This document shows positions 1 to 7,910 of a stretch of 59,663 nt of DNA, piece after piece. Numbering within the stretch: the first letter of the stretch is position 1; every line of letters starts with the position of its first letter. The DNA lies in NCBI GenBank assembly GCA_030691385.1, contig JAUYEI010000111.1, positions 1 to 59,663 on the forward strand, read 5' to 3'. The notes under the pieces are model-generated. The model searched no databases. It saw nothing but the letters and a program-made list of their open reading frames with translations, and was not told the origin of the DNA. The stretch is from Azonexus sp. GTDB lineage: Bacteria > Pseudomonadota > Gammaproteobacteria > Burkholderiales > Rhodocyclaceae. A program made the translations under genes and the position numbers.

Positions 1-296
1 TGCATGCAGCCGTCCTTGCGGATCAGCCACTCGAGCTTGTTGTTCTGCTCGACCTCGGTAAAACGCATCACCGTCCACGATTTCGCCGTCAGGTCCATCG
101 GGTTGTCGTACACCCCGTGGCAGTTGCCGACTTCGTCGCGGATGTCGTTCCACTCCGAACACGCCACCTGGCAGGCCTTGCAGCCGATGCAGGCGGAAAC
201 GTCGATGAGCTTGGCGATTTCGATGGTTTCCCGCACTTGCGTCGAGGGCGTCGTCGTCGCGGAGCGCTGTTTGATGTCTAGCGATTGCAGTGCCAT
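1..296 (-). CDS. fdnH: Formate dehydrogenase-N beta subunit, N-terminal part (cut by window edge)
   Basis: Iron-sulfur electron-transfer subunit of the periplasm-facing formate dehydrogenase-N, carrying electrons from the catalytic subunit towards the membrane cytochrome b and quinones. Only the first 98 or so codons are present, and the gene runs off the left edge. The ATG at 296 lies 12 bases after the fdnG stop codon, so the two are co-transcribed. Around residues 36-46 the protein shows a ferredoxin motif ([11 protein letters not shown]), which binds [4Fe-4S] clusters, followed by a conserved EWND stretch. The identification rests on this motif and on the gene order G-H; the gamma subunit would be expected beyond the window. 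Confidence 0.9.
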   Translation of the reverse strand, partial: MALQSLDIKQRSATTTPSTQVRETIEIAKLIDVSACIGCKACQVACSEWNDIRDEVGNCHGVYDNPMDLTAKSWTVMRFTEVEQNNKLEWLIRKDGCM

Positions 297-308
297 ATCA
301 GCTCTCCC

Positions 309-3300
309 TTAGGCTTTCTCGATGTTGACCAGGAACGCCTTGTACTCCGGCGTCTGCGTATTGGCGTCGCCGACGAACGGGGTCAGCGTGTTGGTCAGGA
401 AACCCGGCTTGGTCGCCCCCTTGAACCCGTAGTGGATCGGGATGCCGACCGTGTGGATCCGCTTGCCATCGACATCGAGCGCCTTGATCCGCTTGGTCAC
501 CACCGCGACGCCCTTGATGAAGCCGCGGTTGGAGCGCACCTTGATCTTCTCGCCGTTGGCGATGCCCTTCTCCTTGGCCAGTTCCTCGCCGATTTCGACG
601 AACTGTTCCGGCTGCGTGATCGCGTTGATCTTGCTCTGCTTGGTCCAGTAGTGGAAATGCTCGGTCAGGCGGTAGGTCGTCGCCACGTACGGGAAGTCCT
701 TGGCCTTGCCGAACGCCTCCATGTCGCCCTTGTACACGCGGGCGGCCGGGTTGCTGGTCGCCTTCGGGTTCTTCGGGTGCATCGGGTTGGCCTCCAGGGG
801 CGTTTCGAACGGCTCGTAGTGCTCGGGGAACGGACCTTCGGCCATCAGCTCGCGGCTGAACAGACGCGCCACGCCTTCCGGGTTCATGATGAAGGGCATG
901 ACGTTCTGGTCGGGTGCCGCATCCGGACGCATGTCGGGCACGTCGTTGCCGCCCCACTTGTCGCCCGTCCATTTCAACACCGTGCGCTTCGGGTCCCACG
1001 GCTTGCCGGCCAGATCGGCCGAAGCGCGGTTGTAAATGATGCGCCGGTTGACCGGCCAGGCGAAGCCCCAGTTCAGCGTCTGGCCGAGACCGGACGGGTC
1101 GGCGTTGTCGCGCCGCGCCGAGTTGTTGCCGGCCTGCGACCAGACGCCGCAGTAGATCCAGTTGCCGCAGGTCGTCGAGCCGTCGTCGCGGAGCATGGCG
1201 AAGCTCGGCAATTGCTCGCCGGCCTTGACCAGCACCTTGGTCGGGTCCTTGGGGTCGAGCACGTCGGCCAGCGCCTTGCCGTTGATTTCCCGGAGCAGCT
1301 CTTCCGGCGACGGCTTGGCCGGCTGGGCGTAGGCCCAGGTCAGCTTGAGGATCGGATCGGGGAAGGCACCGCCATCCTTGGCGTACATTTCCTTCAGCTT
1401 CAGGAACAGCGCCGCCATGATTTCGGTGTCGTCCTTGGCGTCGCCCGGACCATCCGCCGCCTTCCAGCGCCATTGAATGACGCGGCCGGAGTTGGTGAAG
1501 GTGCCGGCGGTTTCGGCGAACAGCGTGGTCGGCAGACGGAAGACCTCGGTCGCAATCTTGGCCGGATCGACCTCGTTGAACTCGCCGTGCGGCTTCCAGT
1601 ACTCCGAGGTATCGGTCGCCAGCGGGTCCATGACGACCATGTACTTCAGCTTGGCCAGCGCGTCGGAGACCTTCTTCTTGTTGGCCACCGAGGCCAGCGG
1701 GTTGAAGCCCTGGCAGAAGAAACCGTTGATCTTGCCTTCGTACATCGCGTTGAAGATCGACAGCACGTCCGACGCCCCACCCAGTTTCGGGAAGTAGTCG
1801 TAGGCGAAGTCGTTTTCCGCCGTCGCCGCATCGCCCCACCAGGCCTTGGCCAGGCTGGTCTGCCACTTGGGGAAGTTCTGGCCGAAATTCATCTGCCCGG
1901 GGCGCAATGCCTTCGGCGTGCGCTTTTCCAGATAGGTCTTGCGGTCAGTATCGGCATCACCCGGTGCGCCGAGATAACCCGGCAGGTTCTGGGCGTACAG
2001 GGCGAAGTCGGTGATGCCCTGGACGTTGGCGTGACCGCGCAGTGCGTTGATGCCGCCACCGGCCATGCCCATGTTGCCGAGCAATTGCTGGATGATGGCC
2101 ATGCAGCGGATGTTCTGGGAACCGACAGAGTGCTCGGTCCAGCCCAGCGCGTAGAGGCTGGTCATCGTCTTGTTCGGCGCCGCGGTCTCGGCGATCAGCT
2201 CGCAGACCTTGAGGAAACCTTCCTTCGGCGTGCCGCAGACCTTGCTGACCATCTCCGGCGTGTAGCGCGAATAGTGGGCCTTCATGAGTTGCCAGACACA
2301 GTTCGGGTCCTGCCAGGTCTCGTCGACCTTGGCGAAACCGTCTTCGCCCATCTGGTACTTCCAGGTCGTCTTGTCGTAACTGCGCTTCTCCTCGTTGTAG
2401 CCGGAGAAGATGCCGTCGTCGAACTTGAAGCCCGGATCGATCAGGAAGGCGGCGTTGGTGTAGGCCTTCACATAATCGTGATGAATCTTGTCGTTGGCGA
2501 CCAGATAATTGATGACGCCGCCGAGGAAGGCGATGTCGGTACCGGGGCGCAGCGGGGTATAGAAATCGGCCACCGCCGCCGTGCGGTTGAAGCGCGGGTC
2601 AACAACGACCAGCTTGGCCTTGCGCGTCTTCTTCGCTTCGATCACCCACTTGAAGCCGCAGGGGTGCGCTTCGGCCGGATTGCCGCCCATGACCAGAATC
2701 AGATCAGCGTTCTTGATGTCCACCCAGTGGTTGGTCATCGCACCACGCCCAAAACTCGGAGCCAGACTGGCCACCGTGGGAGCGTGTCAAATACGGGCCT
2801 GGGTATCGATCGAGGTCATGCCCAACGCGCGTATCGTCTTCACGGTCAGGTAGCCGGCCTCGTTCGGTGCGGCGGAGGATGCGAGGTAGCCGGTGGTGGT
2901 CCACCGATTGACGGTGACGCCGTCCTTGTTCTGGGCCATGAAATTGGCGTCGCGGTCGGCCTTCATGTGCTTGGCGATGCGGTCGATGGCCTCGTTCCAG
3001 GAAATCCGCTTCCAATCGTTGCTGCCCGCTTCGCGCACTTCCGGCCACTTCAGCCGGTTGGCGCTCTGGATCATGTCGCGCAGGCCGGCGCCCTTCGGGC
3101 ATAGCGTGCCGCGATTGACCGGATTGTCCGGGTCGCCTTCGATGTGAATGATTTCCGACTGGGAGTTTTTCGACTTGTCCCCGGTCGAGTAGATCAGCAC
3201 GCCGCAGGACACCGAGCAGTACGGACAGATGTTCCGTGTCTCGGTGGCGCGGGCGAGCTTGAAGGTGCGTACTTCCGCCAGGGCTGCGGTCGGCGAGAAA

Positions 3301-3374
3301 CCCATCAAGGCGATGGATGACCCACTGAGCCCGGCGGAGCAGACCTTGAAGAACTGCCGCCTGTTCATGTTCAT
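309..3374 (-). CDS. fdnG: Formate dehydrogenase-N alpha subunit, selenoprotein (UGA = Sec196)
   Basis: Catalytic molybdenum/tungsten bis-MGD subunit that oxidises formate to CO2. The reading frame is interrupted by one TGA at 2787-2789. Sequence on both sides matches the FdnG family without a gap (ARI-U-HAPTVASLAP), so the codon is read as selenocysteine at residue 196, the same position as in E. coli FdnG; the total is 1021 residues. The N-terminus has a twin-arginine signal (NRRQFFK), so the protein is exported folded by Tat. A [4Fe-4S] motif CPYCSVSC...LCPKG follows the signal. The ATG at 3374 is preceded by AGGAGG at 3385-3390. Gene callers that ignore Sec will split it in two or start it at a GTG at 2774. 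Confidence 0.95.
2740..2789 (-). promoter_or_regulatory. Bacterial SECIS element directing selenocysteine at the fdnG UGA
   Basis: The RNA directly after the UGA can fold into the hairpin expected for SelB. The apical part (2758-2775) is GG, a bulged U, a GGCC/GGCU-type helix and the loop AGUCU containing the GU that SelB recognises. Flanking bases CACGC just after the UGA can pair with GCGUG near 2740 to form the lower stem. Bulged U and loop GU correspond to features of the E. coli fdhF/fdnG SECIS. Pairing was done by eye. Confidence 0.75.
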
Positions 3375-3421
3375 TTGAATTTTTCCTCCTCGTGCGACCC
3401 CATGTCGCAAGGGAAGAACAC

Positions 3422-3437
3422 TGCAACGACTGTGCCA
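3422..3437 (-). promoter_or_regulatory. Sigma-54 (RpoN) promoter of fdnGH
   Basis: On the minus strand the sequence reads TGGCAC-AGTCG-TTGCA, a near-perfect -24/-12 element with the invariant GG and GC at the required spacing. Transcription would begin near 3411, leaving a leader of about 37 bases that carries the AGGAGG ribosome-binding site. Confidence 0.8.
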
Positions 3438-3494
3438 CGGGCCTAAGTCGTTGAACAATGAGGAATTGGCGGCTTGGCGGACGGCCAAAAACCG

Positions 3495-3507
3495 GGACAT
3501 TTTGTCC
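3495..3507. promoter_or_regulatory. Palindromic operator 1 (GGACA-TTT-TGTCC) upstream of fdnG
   Basis: Perfect inverted repeat with centre at 3501, about 90 bases upstream of the predicted sigma-54 start site. It shares the motif and orientation of a second copy 29 bp further upstream. This is the usual place for an enhancer-binding protein dimer. Confidence 0.65.
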
Positions 3508-3521
3508 ATCGGCCATCGCGA

Positions 3522-3538
3522 TGGGACATTTTGTCCCA
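3522..3538. promoter_or_regulatory. Palindromic operator 2 (TGGGACA-TTT-TGTCCCA) upstream of fdnG
   Basis: Perfect 7+7 bp inverted repeat around a TTT spacer, centre at 3530, about 119 bases upstream of the predicted start site. It is the stronger of the two enhancer-like sites. The cognate activator cannot be identified from the sequence. Confidence 0.7.
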
Positions 3539-3600
3539 CCCAAACCGCCTGAAACACGCTTGCCGACAGGCTGACGGGCCGCTACGAAAAGCTGCCCACT

Positions 3601-3640
3601 CCTACGGTGAACCGGAAAAAACGGCCAAAAATGAAATCCG
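3601..3640 (+). repeat. Dispersed ~40-bp repeat, family 1, copy A
   Basis: Copy in the fdnG-dsrE interval. It starts CCTACGGTGAACCGG and continues through the shared GGCCAAAAATGAAAT block. It lies just downstream of the dsrE stop region and outside the fdnG enhancer sites. Confidence 0.8.
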
Positions 3641-3652
3641 GCCCGGTACGGC

Positions 3653-4006
3653 TTAGAAGGTGATGACCTTGTCCGCCGCCAGCGTCGCCTCGGCCAGCTC
3701 GACCAGCGTGCCGATGGAAGTGCCGGGAATCAGCGGCAGTTCACCCAGGCCACGGGCCAGCGCGCAAGTCCGGCACAGGCGGAGCTCGACGCCCTGCCCG
3801 ACCAGCCCTTCGACCATGCCCTGCAAGCCGTTGCCGGCGCCGTCGATCTGGTTCGGCAGGCCGAGCACGGTGGCGTCGGACATCAGGAAAATGCGCACCG
3901 CCGGCTTGGCCTCGCTGCCGGCCAGCGCCGTCGCCAGACGCAGGGCGGACAGGCAGCGCTCGCTGCCATAGGGGGCGGCGTTGATGATGATCAGGATGTT
4001 TTGCAT
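3653..4006 (-). CDS. DsrE/DsrF-like small protein
   Basis: A 117-residue cytoplasmic protein of the DsrE/YchN fold, members of which take part in sulfur relay or are uncharacterised. The N-terminal strand (QNILIIINAAPYGSERCLSALRLA) and the C-terminal pattern with a cysteine pair (RLCRTCALARG, about residues 77-87) followed by a GTS..LVE segment are typical of this family. The start codon is the ATG at 4006, 9 bases downstream of the hsdM stop on the same strand, so it may be read from the restriction locus, although its function looks unrelated. The substrate or partner is unknown. Confidence 0.8.
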   Translation of the reverse strand: MQNILIIINAAPYGSERCLSALRLATALAGSEAKPAVRIFLMSDATVLGLPNQIDGAGNGLQGMVEGLVGQGVELRLCRTCALARGLGELPLIPGTSIGTLVELAEATLAADKVITF

Positions 4007-4015
4007 GGATATTCC

Positions 4016-5497
4016 TTACTGTAAGGCGTTGGCAATCAGGCGAAAGCTGTTCAGCCCCGCCTCCAGGTTTTCGATGATCTCGCCGGCCAGCTCATCCGGC
4101 TCGGGCAGGTTGTCGAGATCGGCCAGGCTCTTGTCCTTGAGCCAGAAAATATCGAGGCTGGTCTTGTCGCGGGCAACGATCTGCTCATAGCTGAACTGGC
4201 GCCAGCGGCCTTCCGGGTTTTCAATTTCGTGCCAAATTTCCTGTCGACCGTGGCGATTGTGCGGCTGGTAGCAGGCGACGAAATCCGCCAGATCCTCGTA
4301 GCGCAGCGGCTTCTTTTTCAGCGTGTGGTGGATGTTCGTGCGGTAGTCGTAAACCCACACCTCGCGCGTCCACGCCTCCTTGCGCGCCGGCTGGTTGTCG
4401 AAGAACAACACGTTGGCCTTGACGCCGTTGGCGTAGAAAATCCCCGTCGGCAGGCGCAGGATGGTGTGCAGATCGGTCGTTTCCAGCAACTTGCGGCGCA
4501 CCGTCTCGCCAGCCCCGCCCTCGAACAGCACGTTGTCCGGCACCACCACGGCGGCGCGGCCGGTGCTCTTCAGCAGGCTCTTGATGTGCTGCACGAAATT
4601 GAGCTGCTTGTTCGAGGTCGTCGCCCAGAAATCCTGGCGGTTGTAAGTCAGCGCATCGGTTTCCTGTTCGCCTTCCTCGTTGGTGAAGCTCATGCTGCTC
4701 TTCTTGCCAAAAGGCGGGTTGGCCAGCACGTAGTCGAAAGTCTGGGCCGGCGCGGCGACCAGCGCGTCGTTCGGTGAAATCGGGCTATCGCCGTCGATCT
4801 CGCCGATGTTGTGCAGGAACATGTTCATCAGCGCCAGCCGGCGCGTCCCGGCGACGATCTCGTTGCCGAAGAAAGTGTCGTGCTTGAGGAAAGCCCGCTG
4901 CTCGCGGTCCATGCCCGGATAGGTATCGACCAGAAAATCGTAGGCGGCGAGGAAAAAGCCCCCGGTGCCGCAGGCCGGGTCGGCAATCGTCTTGTTCGGC
5001 AACGGCCGCACGCACTCGACCATCGCCCGGATCAGCGGCCGCGGCGTGAAATACTGCCCCGCCCCCGACTTCGTATCCTCGGCATTACGCTCCAGCAAAC
5101 CCTCGTAAATGTCGCCCTTGACGTCCGCCCCCAGCGTCACCCAACTGGTTTCATCGACCATGTCGATCAAGCGCGACAACTTCGCCGGGTCCTGGATCTT
5201 GTTCTGCGCCTTGGTGAAAATCTGCCCGAGCAGGCCCGGCTTGCTGCCCAGCTCGCGCAGCACCGTCACGTAATGCACCTCCAGCGCCGCCCCACGCACC
5301 GCCTTCAGGCTCGCCCAACCCAGGTTTTCGGGAATGCCGATCTTGCGGCTGTACGGCGGTCGACCGTACTCGTCAGCCATTTTCAGGAAGATCAGGTAGG
5401 TCAGCTGCTCAAGGTAATCGCCATAGCTGACCCCGTCGTCGCGCAGCGTGGTACAGAAGCTCCAGACACGGGAGACGATGGATGCGGTTGCGTTCAT
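4016..5497 (-). CDS. hsdM: Type I restriction-modification DNA methyltransferase subunit
   Basis: N6-adenine methyltransferase subunit of a type I R-M complex (M2S for modification, R2M2S for restriction). The 493-residue protein has an N-terminal helical HsdM_N domain (about 1-130), the SAM-binding motif ADPACGTGGF near residues 169-178, and the catalytic motif NPPF near 260. It is the last gene of the hsd locus and is separated from hsdS by a toxin-antitoxin pair and an AlbA_2 gene. The 74 bases upstream hold an 11-bp repeat array and a long hairpin, so hsdM probably has its own control. No strong ribosome-binding site is visible before the ATG at 5497. Confidence 0.95.
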   Translation of the reverse strand: MNATASIVSRVWSFCTTLRDDGVSYGDYLEQLTYLIFLKMADEYGRPPYSRKIGIPENLGWASLKAVRGAALEVHYVTVLRELGSKPGLLGQIFTKAQNKIQDPAKLSRLIDMVDETSWVTLGADVKGDIYEGLLERNAEDTKSGAGQYFTPRPLIRAMVECVRPLPNKTIADPACGTGGFFLAAYDFLVDTYPGMDREQRAFLKHDTFFGNEIVAGTRRLALMNMFLHNIGEIDGDSPISPNDALVAAPAQTFDYVLANPPFGKKSSMSFTNEEGEQETDALTYNRQDFWATTSNKQLNFVQHIKSLLKSTGRAAVVVPDNVLFEGGAGETVRRKLLETTDLHTILRLPTGIFYANGVKANVLFFDNQPARKEAWTREVWVYDYRTNIHHTLKKKPLRYEDLADFVACYQPHNRHGRQEIWHEIENPEGRWRQFSYEQIVARDKTSLDIFWLKDKSLADLDNLPEPDELAGEIIENLEAGLNSFRLIANALQ

Positions 5498-5513
5498 GGA
5501 TCGGGTTCTCGGT

Positions 5514-5571
5514 TTCTATGCGCTGTTCTATACGCCTTCTATGCGCCTTGGCGTATAGAAGGCGTATAGAC
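5514..5571. promoter_or_regulatory. Array of 11-bp repeats forming a long palindrome upstream of hsdM
   Basis: Five copies of TTCTATRCGCC: three direct (5514, 5526, 5537) and two inverted (5550, 5561), spaced about one helical turn apart. The central part, 5527-5570, is a perfect 16-bp inverted repeat (TCTATACGCCTTCTAT and its complement) extended inward by further pairs. It fills the gap between the AlbA_2 stop codon and the hsdM start. It may be an operator array for hsdM or an RNA hairpin at the gene boundary. Confidence 0.75.
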
Positions 5572-7217
5572 TAGGCTTTTACATAGTAAGCATGACGTTT
5601 AACGCCATGTTTTTTAAGTATATTCTGACCAACCAGTTGCTTCAGCAGCTTATACGCCTGATCCGGCGTTAAGCGGCAAAGCTCGATGGCTTCCTGACGT
5701 GTAATACGCCCGTGCTGCTTCACGTAATTCTTCACCAGTTGCTCGTGCTGCAAGCGATCAAAACCGGCCTGGCGCGTGTATTCCGCTTTTTCGCCCAACA
5801 ATCGGTACAAATCAGCGGACAGCGTATAGCTCCGACCACGACCCACACCATGCGCCTGCAACAGCCCAGCCTCAACCAAAGCTTCGAGGCTGGCCTGAAT
5901 ACGCCCCGCCTCCTTTTGGACTGAATTTGCCAACTGCTCGCTGCTCGCCCGCCGCTGTTCCCGCAACGCCGCCAGAATAATCAGGCTATCGACCGGCAAC
6001 TCCTTGTGGCCCCGCGCCTCTTCCTCAAGAATCACCTTCAGGAAGGCTTCGTCAGCCGCGGCCAGGCTTAACGACAACACCACGGAATGGCTATCGGACT
6101 GGCTGAAATCCGGCACATGGCGGCCATAACGCAGCAAGCCGCGATAAATCAGATCGACCCCGCGCCCAGTCCGCTCCACCAGCCCGATGCGCTTCAAGGC
6201 ATCGGCCAGCGCCGGGTTGCGCGGGCGCGGCTCGGTCACCAGCAGGTTGTTCAGCGTCACTCCTTCGACGAAACCGCCGGGGTTGCTGATCGTCAGCGTA
6301 TCGCCGGAAAGCCGCACATGCACCGCCCCGCGCAGCGCGTAATCGCGATGCGTGATCGCATTGGCGATGGCCTCGCGAAAGGCGCGATGATCAAGCCGCG
6401 GCACCGGCACCCGGAACAAGCCGGACTGGAATTCCCGCTCCGTATTGAGTGGCTTGAACAAGGTTTCCACCCACTCGAAAGCCCGCAGCAAAGGCGCCCG
6501 GCTGAACTCGTTGAAACGCACCTCTTCGCCTTCAAGAATCTGGAAAGCGATTTCATGCGTCGGCACCAGCGCCCGCAGCGAAGCCTCGTTGCCGATCAGC
6601 AGCAGCCCGGTCAGCGAGGGCAGATAACCGGCCGGCGTGCGTACCGTCAGCCCGAGCGCCGCATCGAGTTGCGCATCGTCCAGTTCCAGCAAAGCCCGGT
6701 CGCCGTTGAACCGCTCGATGAACTGGCGCAACCGCGCCCGTTCAATCGGGTCAAGATCGCTGGCCAGCGCCCCGGCCAGCGGCTGCGCGCTGACATCGAG
6801 CAGCCCGAAACTCGCCTGCCGGCTGGCAAACTCATGCGGCGGATAAGGCACGCATTCCGGCTGGCCATTGGCCTGCAAACGGCGACGCTTCAACAAGCCC
6901 TCGTTGGTCGCCACCGGCTGGCCACATTTCGGCACCGAGATGCGGGCCACGGCAAGGCCGTCGACCTCAACCTGCTCGACGCTCACCCGCAACGCCGGCT
7001 GAGTCCGATTGGCGATCAGCGCAGCCATCCCGTCGAGAAAGCGATGATCCTTGTGCAAGCCGGTCACCCGGCCATCATCCTCAACACCGAGATAAATCGC
7101 CCCGCCGTCGCCGTTCGCCATGCACACCACGGCCTCGATCAGCTCACGATCCGGCAGACACTTGCGGTCGCTCTTGAATTCGCAGGTCAGGGATTCCTGC
7201 GTCGGAATTGTCATCAT
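5571..7217 (-). CDS. AlbA_2 (Schlafen-type) domain / ATPase-like regulator within the hsd locus
   Basis: A 548-residue protein of the COG2865 type. Residues 1-130 form an AlbA_2 domain, seen from EFKSDR...ANGDGGAIYLGVEDDG. A GHKL-ATPase-like segment follows at about 270-370 (AITHRDYALRG ... GRGVDLIYRG). The C-terminal part from about 400 contains winged-helix-like segments, ending with a helix-turn-helix stretch (GRITRQEAIELCRLTPDQAYKLL). Such proteins are often found in defence islands and beside type I R-M systems, but their role is not settled. Eight bases separate it from brnA, so it belongs to the same transcript. A second member lies at 14056-15708. A role in controlling hsdM is an inference. 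Confidence 0.85.
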   Translation of the reverse strand: MMTIPTQESLTCEFKSDRKCLPDRELIEAVVCMANGDGGAIYLGVEDDGRVTGLHKDHRFLDGMAALIANRTQPALRVSVEQVEVDGLAVARISVPKCGQPVATNEGLLKRRRLQANGQPECVPYPPHEFASRQASFGLLDVSAQPLAGALASDLDPIERARLRQFIERFNGDRALLELDDAQLDAALGLTVRTPAGYLPSLTGLLLIGNEASLRALVPTHEIAFQILEGEEVRFNEFSRAPLLRAFEWVETLFKPLNTEREFQSGLFRVPVPRLDHRAFREAIANAITHRDYALRGAVHVRLSGDTLTISNPGGFVEGVTLNNLLVTEPRPRNPALADALKRIGLVERTGRGVDLIYRGLLRYGRHVPDFSQSDSHSVVLSLSLAAADEAFLKVILEEEARGHKELPVDSLIILAALREQRRASSEQLANSVQKEAGRIQASLEALVEAGLLQAHGVGRGRSYTLSADLYRLLGEKAEYTRQAGFDRLQHEQLVKNYVKQHGRITRQEAIELCRLTPDQAYKLLKQLVGQNILKKHGVKRHAYYVKA

Positions 7218-7224
7218 CGGTGGG

Positions 7225-7533
7225 CTACGCGGGTGAATGGCTCTTCAGCCAGTCGCGCAACGCCTCGTTCATGCGCGTTTGCCAGCCTTTGCCGGTTGCC
7301 TTGAAAGCCGCCACGATGTCGGCATCGTAACGCACGGTCAAAGCCTGTTTGGTCTGCTCGGCCTTCGGGCGCCCACGGGACAAAGACTTGCGCAGCGCAG
7401 CCGCGCCTTCATCACGTGACACCAACTGATCGCCGATTCGGTACTCCGCCTTTTCGAAAAATTCGTCGGTCAGTTCCGGCGCATCGTCCGGATCAACCCA
7501 GGGCTGGGGCAAATTTTGCGATTTCGCGTTCAT
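7225..7533 (-). CDS. brnA: BrnA-family antitoxin
   Basis: Antitoxin of a type II toxin-antitoxin pair, 102 residues. The C-terminal half (KQALTVRYDADIVAAFKATG ... GWQTRMNEALRDWL) matches the ribbon-helix-helix BrnA antitoxin domain, which binds both BrnT and its own operator. The ATG at 7533 lies inside the end of brnT, a 41-base overlap that indicates translational coupling. As usual for brnTA, the toxin gene comes first. Confidence 0.9.
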   Translation of the reverse strand: MNAKSQNLPQPWVDPDDAPELTDEFFEKAEYRIGDQLVSRDEGAAALRKSLSRGRPKAEQTKQALTVRYDADIVAAFKATGKGWQTRMNEALRDWLKSHSPA

Positions 7534-7765
7534 TGGCCTTCCTCATGCTGATAATGCGGCGCGCCTCGCCGCGCGGGGTCCAGACCAGAATCACCATTCG
7601 CCCATCCAGCACACCGACGGTGGTAAAACGCAACTCACCGTAATTGAGCCGCGTATCCGCTGCCGTCACATTCACGTCGGCAAAAACCTCGGAGGCCCGG
7701 GCAAAATCCAGTTGCCGCTCAGCCAGCGTCCGGTTGCGCTTTTCAGGGTCGAATTCGATCTGCAC
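7493..7765 (-). CDS. brnT: BrnT-family ribonuclease toxin
   Basis: Toxin of the BrnT/BrnA pair, a small RelE-fold ribonuclease of 90 residues. The start IEFDPEKRNRTLAERQLDFARA and the segment VWTPRGEARRIISMRKANERE match BrnT. The best start is the GTG at 7765, which gives the usual length; a TTG at 7798 in the same frame would cut into the operator. No ribosome-binding site is seen and a sigma-70-like promoter ends only a few bases before the GTG, so the message may be nearly leaderless. The gene is inside the hsd locus. Confidence 0.88.
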   Translation of the reverse strand: MQIEFDPEKRNRTLAERQLDFARASEVFADVNVTAADTRLNYGELRFTTVGVLDGRMVILVWTPRGEARRIISMRKANEREIAKFAPALG

Positions 7766-7770
7766 AATTA

Positions 7771-7817
7771 TTGTAGTTACGCAAATAGGAGACGGCAAGC
7801 ATTATTTGTAACTACAA
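7771..7817. promoter_or_regulatory. Inverted-repeat operator and promoter of brnTA
   Basis: A perfect 10-bp inverted repeat, TTGTAGTTAC (7771-7780) and GTAACTACAA (7808-7817), brackets a candidate minus-strand promoter: TTGCCG, 17 bases, TACAAT. The right placement for BrnA-type autorepression. The -10 box is part of the proximal repeat arm. Confidence 0.65.
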
Positions 7818-7910
7818 CATTTATCGCTTGGCTTGGCATGACTCACTCCGGCAAATAACTGTATTAATACACAGTATTTTAGCCCGATTTCCGGCGATTG
7901 CGCGGGGTGT

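Noticed and set aside
285..3104. 939-residue open frame on the plus strand
   Set aside because: It is antisense to fdnG, has the arginine- and valine-rich composition of a shadow frame in GC-rich DNA, and matches no family.
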